Positions 24,174 to 32,791 are shown, counted from the stretch's first letter. The stretch is DNA of 39,471 bases from an uncultured Clostridia bacterium (GCA_945868505.1 CAMBLO010000023.1:1-39471), one strand, 5' to 3'. Made by a program: numbers and translations. Notes: generated by a model from the letters alone, not told the origin.

Positions 24174-24209
24174 ATTTGCAAAGAAATGCAGGAAAAGGAG
24201 GAATGAGGA

Positions 24210-25574
24210 TTGGCAAAGCAGGAAACTGTAGCGGCGTTATATTTGCGGCTGTCCAAGGAGGATATGGATAAGCAGGACAGGGGGGATGACAGCGAAAGCA
24301 TCAAAAACCAGAGGTCTTTGCTGACGGAGGAGGCTTTGCGGCGGGGCTTTCGCATCGGGGAGATTTACTCCGATGAGGATTATTCGGGGACGGACAGCAC
24401 CCGACCGGCATTCAATCGCTTAATCGAAGATGCAAAACAAAGAAAATTCAATGTAATCCTCTGCAAATCCCAATCCAGATTTACCAGGGACATGGAGCTT
24501 TCGGAAAAGTATATCCATGGGCTTTTTCCCAAGCTGGGCATCCGTTTTATCGGCGTGGTGGATCATGCGGATACGGATATCAAGGGGAATAAAAAGGCAA
24601 GACAGATTAACGCCCTTATCAATGAATGGTATGTGGAGGATTTATCGGAAAATGTGAGGGCCGTATATCGGAGCAAGATGCAGCAGGGGCAATATTTAGG
24701 CGCCTTTGCCCTGTATGGATACAGGAAGGATGCAGCAGACCATCATAGGCTGGTGGTGGATGAAGAAGCGGCTGAGAATGTCAGAAAAATATTCAGATAT
24801 TGTTTGGAGGGCTATGGGGCACAAAATATCTGTTATAAATTGCAGGAGGAGGGTGTTTTGCCCCCCACAGACTATAAGCAGAGCAAGGGGCTGGACTTCC
24901 ATACGCCCTTTCAGGGGGGATATGCAGAGAAAAAGCACCTTTGGAGCCCAACGACGGTCAAACGGATTTTAACGAATGAAATGTATATGGGGACTCTTGT
25001 GCAGGGGCGGGAAAGGCGGATCAGCTATAAAAGCAGAAAGCAGATGGCTGTACCCCAAAAGGAATGGGTGCGGATAGAAAATAACCACGAACCCATCATA
25101 TCTAAAGAGGATTTTTACCAAGTGCAGGAGATTTTGCGCCTGCGCAGGAGGGAGCCAAAAGCGGAGAGGGAAGGAGGCAGACCCTATCCTTTGGCGGGAA
25201 AGGTTTTTTGCAGGGATTGCGGCAGTTCCATGATCAGAAGCGGAGCAAAAGGGACAAACGGCAATTATCTGCGGTGCAGACTTGCCGCCAAGTCCCGTTC
25301 ATCGGCTTGTACTTCCCACAGCATCAAATATTTCGCATTGGAGAAAGCCCTTTTGGAAGGCTTGCAGGAACAGGTGGATGGGCTTTTGCAGAATGAGGAA
25401 GAAAGACAATGGCTTTGCAGGGAACTGGGGGCAGGCGGGGAAGAATCATTGGAAAAATATTTGGAATTTCCGGAATTGACCCCTGCGTTGGTTTATGCTT
25501 TTATCGACTATGTGGAAATCGGGGAAAAGGATGAGAAGCAGGAGCAGGAGGTCATCGTACATTGGAAATTTTGA
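24210..25574 (+). CDS. Large serine recombinase (resolvase/integrase family)
   Basis: This 454-residue protein starts at TTG 24210, about 8 nt behind AAGGAGG; the nearby ATG at 24203 is in another frame. The resolvase catalytic domain has the nucleophile in LYLRLS (Ser15), EIYSDEDYSGTDSTRPAF and CKSQSRFTRD. A recombinase domain with GYRKD...VVDEEAAENVRKIF follows, then a zinc ribbon with Cys334, Cys337, Cys356 and Cys367. The C-terminal coiled coil is short compared with Tn5397-type TndX. It marks the boundary between eCIS and mobile DNA and probably mobilised (or mobilises) an element here. Attachment sites were not identified. Confidence 0.92.
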   Translation: MAKQETVAALYLRLSKEDMDKQDRGDDSESIKNQRSLLTEEALRRGFRIGEIYSDEDYSGTDSTRPAFNRLIEDAKQRKFNVILCKSQSRFTRDMELSEKYIHGLFPKLGIRFIGVVDHADTDIKGNKKARQINALINEWYVEDLSENVRAVYRSKMQQGQYLGAFALYGYRKDAADHHRLVVDEEAAENVRKIFRYCLEGYGAQNICYKLQEEGVLPPTDYKQSKGLDFHTPFQGGYAEKKHLWSPTTVKRILTNEMYMGTLVQGRERRISYKSRKQMAVPQKEWVRIENNHEPIISKEDFYQVQEILRLRRREPKAEREGGRPYPLAGKVFCRDCGSSMIRSGAKGTNGNYLRCRLAAKSRSSACTSHSIKYFALEKALLEGLQEQVDGLLQNEEERQWLCRELGAGGEESLEKYLEFPELTPALVYAFIDYVEIGEKDEKQEQEVIVHWKF

Positions 25575-25653
25575 GTTTTCGTTTTTTCCTGCAGGCACAT
25601 GAGCAGAATGGTGAAAATCAAAAATAAGAAAAAGGGTTGAAAATATGGGAGTG

Positions 25654-25680
25654 AAAAGCATCTTAGGATGCTTTTTCTTT
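25654..25680 (+). terminator. Terminator after the recombinase gene
   Basis: AAAAGCATC (25654-25662) and GATGCTTTT (from 25667) form a perfect 9-bp stem with a TTAG loop, followed by further Ts. Confidence 0.75.
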
Positions 25681-25729
25681 TGGGATACTTTCCGGAAACG
25701 CTTTTAGATACAGAAAAGGAGAATGGGCA

Positions 25730-26845
25730 ATGAGTTATAAAGTGGAAATAAAACAACTTTTAAAATTCCGGCATTGTCGGATATACAGGAGCTTCATCAG
25801 AGATTTGATGCGAGATATGAACCTGAAAACAAAGGGGACTTCATATCTCTTTTTTTATATCATTCTCTGCTCCTATGCAAATTTCAGAACATCCTATATC
25901 CGGATCGAATCAAATTATTTTACGGTCTATCCTGGGCATTGGGTATGCAGACTAAGCGAAATCACGGAATGGTTTCGATTGAAAACCAGAAAACAGACAG
26001 TAGCAGTATTGGATGCGTTGACAGAGAAAAATCTGATTACATACAAGCTGCACCACAATGACAAGATTGTTAATTTTAAGATAAAGGGGTGGAAGACGAG
26101 CAATGTCATCTTGGAATATAATGCTCCCTGTCAGAAGGAAGATGGTTTCTTTTTCTTTCCTATTGTAAATGCTTTGAAGCTGGCAGATGGTTGCAAGTGT
26201 TCTGAAGCAGATATTTTGATGGACATTTGGTTGAACACGATTCTGAATGATTTGGAGGTAAGGGGCTCTCACTTAGGACCCATTGCTTATTTCAGAGGCT
26301 TGCGGGATTCTGCACTGGTAAGCAATACCGAGCTGGCAAAGCGTTGGGGTATCTCACAGACAACGGTATTTAGAGTGCTGAGAAAGCTTGAGGATATGAA
26401 CTTCATTGACGTGATTCATTTTACGGGGGCTTCCGGCTCTGTGATATACACAAAAAACTATATGCAGACAATGTTTGACGTTGAGGAGGTATATATCGAC
26501 AGGAATGAAGTGGTAGCCGTATTTGAAACGGAAGAACGTTTACAAGCAGATCAAACAGAAAACCAGATTGTTTTTACAGTGCAGGAGCTTATGGATGAAA
26601 CTTCTTCTGGTTCAAAAGAAAGAATTATTGGTTCAAAATGCGATGGCAGGGCACTGATTTCCAAAGTGCGTGAATTGCTGATAAATACGGGCTTTTCGGA
26701 ACTTCAAAGTAAGGCTGCCATATATAAGTTATCTCCGTTATCTTTAGACTGCAAGGGATATATAAAGCACTGTATAGTAACCATGGCAATCAACCAAAAA
26801 GAATGGCATTTTGAAGTACGAATCAGTTCTGTGGAGGATGGATAA
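25730..26845 (+). CDS. Winged-helix DNA-binding protein of the conjugative element
   Basis: This 371-residue protein starts at ATG 25730 behind AAAAGGAG with 8-nt spacing. Two helix-turn-helix-like segments are visible: residues about 80-110 (SEITEWFRLKTRKQTVAVLD...) and about 200-230, where LAKRWGISQTTVFRVLRKLE is a good winged-helix recognition unit followed by a GSVIY wing. A control or replication role in the mobile element is likely by position. No precise family name can be given. The base composition is AT-richer than the eCIS part. Confidence 0.7.
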   Translation: MSYKVEIKQLLKFRHCRIYRSFIRDLMRDMNLKTKGTSYLFFYIILCSYANFRTSYIRIESNYFTVYPGHWVCRLSEITEWFRLKTRKQTVAVLDALTEKNLITYKLHHNDKIVNFKIKGWKTSNVILEYNAPCQKEDGFFFFPIVNALKLADGCKCSEADILMDIWLNTILNDLEVRGSHLGPIAYFRGLRDSALVSNTELAKRWGISQTTVFRVLRKLEDMNFIDVIHFTGASGSVIYTKNYMQTMFDVEEVYIDRNEVVAVFETEERLQADQTENQIVFTVQELMDETSSGSKERIIGSKCDGRALISKVRELLINTGFSELQSKAAIYKLSPLSLDCKGYIKHCIVTMAINQKEWHFEVRISSVEDG

Positions 26846-26886
26846 TCGGAAAAATAAAATAAGATTTTTCAAGGAGGGAAGAAAAA

Positions 26887-27405
26887 ATGGGAAAAAAGAA
26901 TAATACGCAGATGGATGATATGATTTTCCATAATACAGAACTTTTACTTAGGAATTACCGGGATGTGGTCTGGAGTTTAGAGGTTTCTGTATTTCATGCG
27001 AATACTAGTTTTTTGGAGGAGTACGGAAGCAGTCTGGAGGATTTTCTGGAAATGAGTTATGTGGCTGGCATGGATGTAGACGTATCGGATGTTGCTGCAA
27101 GGATAAAGAGTATCAACCGCAGCAGAAATATGCTTCGCATCATAGACAGTGCTGTTGAGCTGCTTCGGAAAAAGCATAGGAAAGGCGAAATTTATTATTG
27201 GACGCTGTATTACAGCTACTTATCACCGCAGGAATTGGAGAATGTTGAGGAAATTGTAGAAAAATTATCAAACTATGCAAAGGATATGTCGCGACGAACC
27301 TATTTTCGGAAAAGGGATGAAGCCGTTCTCCAATTAGGACGCTTACTTTGGGGCTATACAACGAAAGAATGTATGGAGATACTGGAGAGATTTGTTCCGG
27401 AATAG
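26887..27405 (+). CDS. Hypothetical helical protein of the mobile element
   Basis: This 172-residue protein starts at ATG 26887 behind AAGGAGGG. It is wholly helical and charged, without membrane segments or cysteine motifs. The C-terminal RTYFRKRDEAVLQLGRLLWG and GYTTKECMEIL segments faintly resemble ArpU/RinA-like or sigma-region-4-like regulators of phages and conjugative elements, but this is not firm. It is co-directional with the preceding winged-helix gene and followed by a phased-repeat array. Confidence 0.6.
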   Translation: MGKKNNTQMDDMIFHNTELLLRNYRDVVWSLEVSVFHANTSFLEEYGSSLEDFLEMSYVAGMDVDVSDVAARIKSINRSRNMLRIIDSAVELLRKKHRKGEIYYWTLYYSYLSPQELENVEEIVEKLSNYAKDMSRRTYFRKRDEAVLQLGRLLWGYTTKECMEILERFVPE

Positions 27406-27408
27406 AAA

Positions 27409-27470
27409 TCGGCGCCAAATTGGCACTCTTTTGGCACGCAATCGGCATGGCTCATGTATATCTTTGGCAC
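27409..27470. repeat. Array of heptamers phased at 11 bp (consensus TYGGCRY)
   Basis: TCGGCGC (27409), TTGGCAC (27420), TTGGCAC (27431), TCGGCAT (27442) and TTGGCAC (27464) all lie on one 11-bp grid; only the slot at 27453 is lost. Helically phased heptamers in a gene-free gap suggest a multimeric protein-binding site. Confidence 0.55.
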
Positions 27471-27533
27471 GAAAGGTATGGTAATATGATAGTACCGAAT
27501 TTTATCGGCAGAACAAAATAGAGAACAGGACTG

Positions 27534-27563
27534 CACTTGATTTCTTCCATCAGGTGTTTTTTT
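27534..27563 (+). terminator. Hairpin with T-run upstream of the pilin-like gene
   Basis: CACTTGAT (27534-27541) pairs with ATCAGGTG (27549-27556), one G-U pair, and is followed by seven Ts. It isolates the pilin-like gene from upstream transcription or acts as an attenuator. Confidence 0.65.
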
Positions 27564-27588
27564 ATGCCCGAAAACAAGGAGGCTGAAT

Positions 27589-27940
27589 ATGAAGAAGGAA
27601 CAGAAGGAAAGACGCCCTGTCCGTTTGGTGCAGGCAGGGTATGTATGGTTTTGTGTTGGCGTATAGCATACAACCCGTTTATGCTGTTACTGTTTGGGAG
27701 AAGGCTTCGGAAATTATGCAGGATATCTATGGACAAATCGTTGCCATTTCTACGATTGCGGCAATCGTAACGGCTGCTATTGCACTGTTGATGATGAATT
27801 TTTCCCGCAGCGGCAGAACCGTAGACGAATCCAGAGCATGGCTGAAGCGTATTGTTATCACATGGGCAATCATCAACGGTCTTGGTTTCATCATGTCCTA
27901 TATCACACCATTTTTCTCCGGTGGTCAGTGGACACCTTGA
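27589..27940 (+). pseudogene. VirB2/TrbC-like conjugal pilin gene with a +1 frameshift
   Basis: ATG 27589 has an excellent AAGGAGG box (6-nt spacing) and begins with a charged signal-peptide n-region (MKKEQKERRPVR) but stops at 27664. The continuation is in the next frame from 27641: a hydrophobic core ending YAV, then two membrane helices (AISTIAAIVTAAIALLMM and VITWAIINGLGFIMSYI), as in VirB2/TrbC pilins, ending GGQWTP at 27940. Joining the frames near 27634-27645 restores a normal signal peptide and mature pilin of about 95 residues. If start 27641 (ATG without box) is used instead, the n-region is lost. It is most likely a frameshift mutation or a sequence error. Confidence 0.7.
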
Positions 27941-27977
27941 TAAATTTTTAATCAGATGTTTTTTAATCTTTAAATTG

Positions 27978-27986
27978 TGATATAAT
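27978..27986 (+). promoter_or_regulatory. Extended -10 promoter element of the MntA-HepT cassette
   Basis: TGA followed by a perfect TATAAT (27981-27986) lies 62 bp before the MntA-like start, in an AT-rich gap. The -35 (TGTTTT region near 27957) is poor, as is common with extended -10 promoters. Confidence 0.55.
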
Positions 27987-28047
27987 GAAACAAAAGAGAA
28001 GCAAGAAATAAAAATACGAAACAGAACAGAAGAAAGGAGCAGAGAAG

Positions 28048-28329
28048 ATGACGATAGAACGATTGAAAGAAGCCATTAACTTAATGTCGAAAAAATATCC
28101 AATCGAGAAAGCTTATCTTTTTGGCTCCAGAGCGGACGGAACCAATAAGAGTGATAGTGATGTAGATTTAATCATCGAATTTTCTAAGAGAGTTTCCCTT
28201 TTAACGATAGCATCTTTAAAAATTGAATTGGAAGAACTCATAAATTTAGATGTTGATATTGTTCATGGTCCTTTAAGAGAAACGGATTTGATTGAAGTGA
28301 AAAAGGTGGTTGAACTGTATGCAGCATAG
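28048..28329 (+). CDS. mntA: MntA-like minimal nucleotidyltransferase antitoxin
   Basis: This 93-residue protein starts at ATG 28048 with AAAGGAG upstream. It shows the minimal nucleotidyltransferase signature GSx10DxD: G26 S27 ... D38-V-D40, in LFGSRADGTNKSDSDVDL. MntA-type proteins inactivate HEPN toxins by adding AMP to a tyrosine of the toxin motif; the partner follows with an 11-bp overlap. The cassette is AT-rich and is flanked by its own promoter and terminator, unlike its conjugation-gene neighbours. Confidence 0.9.
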   Translation: MTIERLKEAINLMSKKYPIEKAYLFGSRADGTNKSDSDVDLIIEFSKRVSLLTIASLKIELEELINLDVDIVHGPLRETDLIEVKKVVELYAA

Positions 28330-28648
28330 GGATGAAATCATTGTCAAAAAAGTTATTTCTGAAATCGAAATAGGGCTAGAAATCCTTGGCGATACTAATT
28401 TAGATTCTTTTTTGGCAGATGAAAAATTGAAGCGTGCATTAGGTATGACTGTAATCAATATTGGGGAACTGGTAAAAAATGTTACCGATGAAACTCGTAA
28501 AGAACATTCCCAGATTCCATGGAAGGCAATAGCAGGAATGAGAGATATTACTGCTCACAAATATCAGACATTAAGGATGGAAGATGTCTATACTACAGTG
28601 AAGGAAGATTTTGTAGTATTAAGAGAACAGTTGAAAGAAATTATTTAA
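28319..28648 (+). CDS. hepT: HepT-like HEPN (DUF86) RNase toxin
   Basis: This 109-residue protein starts at ATG 28319 (10 nt behind AAAGGTGG); an in-frame TTG at 28310 is too close to the box. The HEPN active-site motif Rx4HxY is intact: R75, H80 and Y82 in MRDITAHKY. The family acts as a dimeric RNase and is neutralised by AMPylation of the tyrosine by the adjacent MntA. The overlap with mntA indicates coupled translation. Confidence 0.9.
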   Translation: MQHRDEIIVKKVISEIEIGLEILGDTNLDSFLADEKLKRALGMTVINIGELVKNVTDETRKEHSQIPWKAIAGMRDITAHKYQTLRMEDVYTTVKEDFVVLREQLKEII

Positions 28649-28672
28649 CAGGAGATTTTTCTCCTGTTTTTT
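28647..28672 (+). terminator. Terminator of the MntA-HepT cassette
   Basis: ACAGGAGA (28648-28655) and TCTCCTGT (28660-28667) form a perfect stem with a four-T loop and a trailing T-run. It overlaps the hepT stop codon. Confidence 0.85.
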
Positions 28673-28716
28673 GTTTGCTTGAATTTTATATATAAAGACA
28701 AAAAAGGAAGAGGTGG

Positions 28717-29640
28717 ATGTCTTTGGGCATTCTTGATGGAATTGTGGAATGGATTGCCGAACAGGTGATGAACATTCTGGATATGATCAATACCTCTGTT
28801 CTTGGGGCTTTGGGATGCGACATGGAAACATTCCTTAGATACTTCCCTGCAGCAGAGACCTTTTACAGTATCATCGTGGCATTGGCAGTGGGGCTTCTGA
28901 TGTTGAATCTTCTATTCCAGCTCCTCAGAAACTTTGGAATTATGCAAAGCGGGGAAGCAGAGAACCCGGTCAGTTTAACAGGAAGGACCATGTTGTTTTT
29001 GTTTCTGGCACTCTTTTCCGATGATATATTGAATATTGTTTTGAAAATAGGCGGAACTCCCTTTGGCTGGATGATGACAGAGGAGCTTCCGCCTATCAAT
29101 TTTGCGGATTTTAACTCTGTATTGCTCACCATCCTTGGGGTATCCTTGAACGGGTCGATTGCTCTAATTGCATTGATCCTACTAGTGATGCTTGCTTGGA
29201 ACTATCTGAAGCTGCTATTTGAAGCAGCAGAACGATATGTGTTATTAGGGGTTCTGGTCTATACGGCGCCGATGGCGTTTTCCATGGGCGGTTCCATGAA
29301 CACCATCAATATCTTCCGTAGCTGGTGCAGGATGTTGGGCGGTCAGATTTTTATGATACTGATGAATGTCTGGTGTCTGCGAATCTTTACCTCTATGTTT
29401 GCCAATTTCATTTCCAATCCACTTTCGCTGGAGAATGGGAACTTCCTGATCTGGTTTTTGTGTGCCATTGGATTTCTGAAGGTATCTCAGAAGATCGATA
29501 ACTTCCTGCAGATGCTGGGCATCAATGTGGGCAGAACAGGCAGTTCCATGTTGGGCGAAGCAGCCATTGCCATGAAAGGTATCAGTGCTGCGGGAAAGAC
29601 CATCGGCAGTGGAAGTATTTCTGAAAGCCGGCGAGGATAA
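28717..29640 (+). CDS. TrbL/VirB6-like conjugal transfer membrane protein, 3' end cut
   Basis: This 307-residue protein starts at ATG 28717 (GGAAG box; TTG 28723 also possible). Five to six membrane helices are visible, for example IIVALAVGLLMLNLLF, IALIALILLVMLAWNYLKLL and LIWFLCAIGFLKVS, with the LFEAAERYVLLGVLVYTAPMAF block typical of Tn1549-like TrbL/VirB6 proteins. The natural C-terminal tail is missing: after MKGISAAGKTIGSGS the frame runs a few codons into a Cna_B-type gene and stops. The last about 8 residues are therefore junk from a deletion junction near 29615. Confidence 0.8.
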   Translation: MSLGILDGIVEWIAEQVMNILDMINTSVLGALGCDMETFLRYFPAAETFYSIIVALAVGLLMLNLLFQLLRNFGIMQSGEAENPVSLTGRTMLFLFLALFSDDILNIVLKIGGTPFGWMMTEELPPINFADFNSVLLTILGVSLNGSIALIALILLVMLAWNYLKLLFEAAERYVLLGVLVYTAPMAFSMGGSMNTINIFRSWCRMLGGQIFMILMNVWCLRIFTSMFANFISNPLSLENGNFLIWFLCAIGFLKVSQKIDNFLQMLGINVGRTGSSMLGEAAIAMKGISAAGKTIGSGSISESRRG

Positions 29641-32248
29641 AGAAATCACCTTTGAAAACAGCCCACAGTCTGCTATCATCATTAAAAAAGTGGATGCGGA
29701 AACGGGAGAAGCTCTGGAAGGCATCAAATTTGAAGTAAGATACCTGAGCGGTGCCACAGGCACAGAGGGGACTGTTGTGGGCACCTACACTACATCCAAG
29801 AATGGCACCATCACAATAGCCGGTCTGAAGCCCGGTGTATATTCCGTGGCAGAGGTGTCCAGTGACAGCGATCATATCTTGGATGACACTTTGAAAACGG
29901 TGACGCTGAAGGATGATAATTCCGTAGTCACAGTAGAGTTCACTAACGCACCTCTAGGCGGTCTGCTCATCAAAAAGATGGACGCTGTGACGAAAGAGCC
30001 GCTGAGCGATGTTATCTTCAAGGTAACAGATATCAAAGGCACGGTCGTTGGTGAGTCTAACGGGGAATACCGTACCGACGAAACAGGTACCATCTATATT
30101 CCTCAGTTGATGGGAGGCTTCATCGTTCAGGAAATCAAGACAAAAGACGGGTATATCCTGGATAATACAGCCAAAACGATCTATATCGAAAAGGGCAGAG
30201 TATATTCCATGGAATTCTTTAACCAGCCCCAGAATGCTTTCGTGATCCAGAAGCTGGATGGCGAAACAAAAGCACCTCTGGCAGGTGCGGTTATCAAGGT
30301 TACAACCGTAGACGACCAGTATATCGGTCAGTATACGACAGATGAAAGCGGTATCATTTCCATTAATGGTCTGAAACCCGGTACTTATAAAGTACAGGAA
30401 ATCTCTGCTCCCGAAGGCTACAATCTGGATAATACATTGAAGCTGGTGCATCTGAAGCAGAACGAGCCTCAGAAACTGGAACTGTATAACTACAAGAAAG
30501 CAGCCCTAATCATTTACAAAGTAGATAAAAAGACACAGGAACCTCTGGAAGGCGCGAAATTCAAGGTAACAGAGATTGATGGTACCTATGTGGGTGAATA
30601 CATCACCGGCATAGATGGTAAGATCACGATTCCGAAATTGGAGCCTAACTGGTATGTAGTGACGGAAACGGCGGCTCCAAAAGGCTATAACATTGATGCA
30701 GTACCCAGCAAGAACGTGCAGGTGAAAAGTGGTTCATCTGTGACAGTGAAGTTTGAGAATGATAAGAATGCTACTCTGCGTATCGTAAAAACAGATATTG
30801 TCACAGGCAAGCCTATGGAAAATGTGGAATTTACCATTGTCCGTGATGATGGCAAGACATACAGCAAGCATTACACCAATAAACTAGGTGAGATTAACCT
30901 CGAATATGCTTTCCCTGCAGGCACCTTCCTGATCAGAGAAACAAATACCCTGAAAGGCTATGCACTGGATACCAACGTGAGAAAGATTACGCTGGATTGG
31001 GGAGATGATAAGCTCATCGAATGGGAAAACTATCCTCTGGCTTTCTTATTAGATGTCGAACAGGGAAGAGAAGACAATTTTCTGTCAGATGTATTGCTGA
31101 GATGTGAATATGACAACAATTCCAGAAGGTATACTGGGAGCAATGGGAAAGAAATGTGCAGTAGGGATTACAACAGCCATATTTTGAGAGAGGTCTTTGG
31201 ACATACTTCATTGAGTTCCAGCTCTTATGGATATTCTAAAAAATATGCGGATGTTCTTGGTAAACAGCTTGAACGCATTTACAAAGAAATTGTGGATGAT
31301 ATAAATACAGGAATCAGAAACAGGGACTATATAGTAGATTCAAATGGTGAAACATTGAAAATTGCAATAGATCAACTTGAAAAGGTTGGGGTATCATGCT
31401 ATGGTTTAAAAAGAGAAGTTGACGTACTGATGTGGTTTGTAGGAGGTAGCCCTAGAGATATATTGCAGCTTCAAAGGAACCTGAACGGTCTCGGTATTAG
31501 AGGGACAGGTAGTTCCTTAAAAGAAGATGGTGTGTTTGGAGAGCGCACATCTTCGGCTTTTGCACAATTTTTGGAGCATTTGGCAAGAACATCTTTTAAG
31601 TCTTTAGTGTGGTCAACAATTTGGATCGATCCCTTGCAAACAGATTTGACTGGGATCAGGCAGAATTATAAAATAACAAAAAATGGTGAGAAATATCTGC
31701 AGCTTCTTGCTGATGGAAGAAGTAAGCCAGTTATGAGATTAGATAGACATCCTTATGGGAAAAACAGGGATTTTCCTCATATCAATGTCAGTGCATTTTC
31801 GGATTCAACACCAAAACAGATAGCTAATGCTGCAAAATGGGATCACTTCGGCATTTCCAATAAAGCATATGAAATGTTAAAGAACTTCGATCATACAGCA
31901 AAAGTAATCAAGGTTGCCGGAAAAACTTTACTAGTAGCTGGTGTGGTAGCTGAAACTATTTCTTTGGGGAAAACTATTGAGTCCGATTTAAATGATGCAG
32001 ACAGAAAACTAGGAAAATCTACAGGGACAGAAATTATTCGAATTATAGGAAGCTGGACTGGTTCAGCAATTGGAGCAAAATATGGCGCTATGGCAGGGGC
32101 ATATGTTGGTACGGCGGCATTGCCTGGGGTTGGTACTGCTGTGGGTGGCATAGCAGGTGGTTTAATCGGCGCTACAGCTTTAGGACTAGTTGGAAGTTAC
32201 AGTGGCGACTTAGCGGAGTATATTATTGATATTTCGGAATTAGAGTAA
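29585..32248 (+). CDS. Cna_B (SpaA-like) repeat protein without N-terminus, fused to a toxin-like glycine-zipper C-terminal domain
   Basis: The open frame covers 887 codons. The only early start, GTG 29585, lies inside trbL with no ribosome box, and homologous sequence begins only near 29615 (LKAGEDKEITFEN), so the gene is 5'-truncated: no signal peptide or thioester domain. Five Cna_B repeats start near residues 29, 125, 217, 306 and 396, about 90 residues apart. After ENYPLA (about residue 485) the sequence becomes AT-richer and changes type. A peptidoglycan-binding-like segment (about 622-665, DGVFGERTSSAFAQFL), a DRHPYGKNRDFPHINV motif (about 720-735) and a glycine-zipper tail (about 823-873) follow. 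There is no LPxTG. It resembles a polymorphic-toxin C-terminus grafted on an adhesin. Confidence 0.75.
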   Translation: MLRERPSAVEVFLKAGEDKEITFENSPQSAIIIKKVDAETGEALEGIKFEVRYLSGATGTEGTVVGTYTTSKNGTITIAGLKPGVYSVAEVSSDSDHILDDTLKTVTLKDDNSVVTVEFTNAPLGGLLIKKMDAVTKEPLSDVIFKVTDIKGTVVGESNGEYRTDETGTIYIPQLMGGFIVQEIKTKDGYILDNTAKTIYIEKGRVYSMEFFNQPQNAFVIQKLDGETKAPLAGAVIKVTTVDDQYIGQYTTDESGIISINGLKPGTYKVQEISAPEGYNLDNTLKLVHLKQNEPQKLELYNYKKAALIIYKVDKKTQEPLEGAKFKVTEIDGTYVGEYITGIDGKITIPKLEPNWYVVTETAAPKGYNIDAVPSKNVQVKSGSSVTVKFENDKNATLRIVKTDIVTGKPMENVEFTIVRDDGKTYSKHYTNKLGEINLEYAFPAGTFLIRETNTLKGYALDTNVRKITLDWGDDKLIEWENYPLAFLLDVEQGREDNFLSDVLLRCEYDNNSRRYTGSNGKEMCSRDYNSHILREVFGHTSLSSSSYGYSKKYADVLGKQLERIYKEIVDDINTGIRNRDYIVDSNGETLKIAIDQLEKVGVSCYGLKREVDVLMWFVGGSPRDILQLQRNLNGLGIRGTGSSLKEDGVFGERTSSAFAQFLEHLARTSFKSLVWSTIWIDPLQTDLTGIRQNYKITKNGEKYLQLLADGRSKPVMRLDRHPYGKNRDFPHINVSAFSDSTPKQIANAAKWDHFGISNKAYEMLKNFDHTAKVIKVAGKTLLVAGVVAETISLGKTIESDLNDADRKLGKSTGTEIIRIIGSWTGSAIGAKYGAMAGAYVGTAALPGVGTAVGGIAGGLIGATALGLVGSYSGDLAEYIIDISELE

Positions 32249-32272
32249 AAATTGGAAAGGAAGAATACAATT

Positions 32273-32791
32273 ATGTTTTTTAAAAATAAAAAGATTGAAT
32301 TGAAAAACAAGATTGGATTCTACTGGATGGATGATGATTTTTTTTCTTATGCTTATCCAGAAAATATAATGAGTTATCCGTATACATTGTCGATATTCGA
32401 AATGGAAGAAAAGAGCTTTGATTCTGATGTGACAAAATTATTTGTTGAAATTGCAGATTCTATTACAAAAGGAAATACAGTATTACATATTCCTGAAAGA
32501 GAAATACCGGAATTCTCTTGCTTAGGAATTAAAAAAGAATTGTTTCAACAACAGATTGATGAATTTCATGGATGGGATGAAACAGAATTATTTTGCTATT
32601 TCAATTATGCCAGCTCAAAAGTTGATAAACATATAGGGTGTGATTTGTATTTTATGGTGGATTTAATTCATGCGAACATGACGATAAAGTGCCGAGATAA
32701 GGATTTATTCCAAAGAGCTAAGGATTGCATGAATGAAATAATAGGTGACATGAATTATAATCTTGAAAAATGGAAGTCATTGGATTCTTGA
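32273..32791 (+). CDS. Candidate immunity protein for the preceding toxin-like domain
   Basis: This 172-residue protein starts at ATG 32273, 9 nt behind AAAGGAAG; a TTG at 32252 opens the frame but sits before the box. It is acidic, cytoplasmic, without membrane segments, and rich in aromatic residues (FYWMDDDFFSYAY near the start). It has no recognised family. It starts 25 bp after the toxin-like ORF and shares its low GC, which is the usual arrangement of a toxin and its immunity gene. The immunity role is inferred from position only. Confidence 0.6.
   Translation: MFFKNKKIELKNKIGFYWMDDDFFSYAYPENIMSYPYTLSIFEMEEKSFDSDVTKLFVEIADSITKGNTVLHIPEREIPEFSCLGIKKELFQQQIDEFHGWDETELFCYFNYASSKVDKHIGCDLYFMVDLIHANMTIKCRDKDLFQRAKDCMNEIIGDMNYNLEKWKSLDS

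Noticed and set aside
24203..24240. ATG 24203 as the recombinase start
   Set aside because: It is not in the recombinase frame; TTG 24210 gives the full catalytic domain.
27421..27436. Sigma-54 promoter (TGGCAC-N5-TGGCA)
   Set aside because: The -12 part has G where T is expected, and the match follows automatically from the 11-bp spaced heptamers. No sigma-54 activator gene is nearby.
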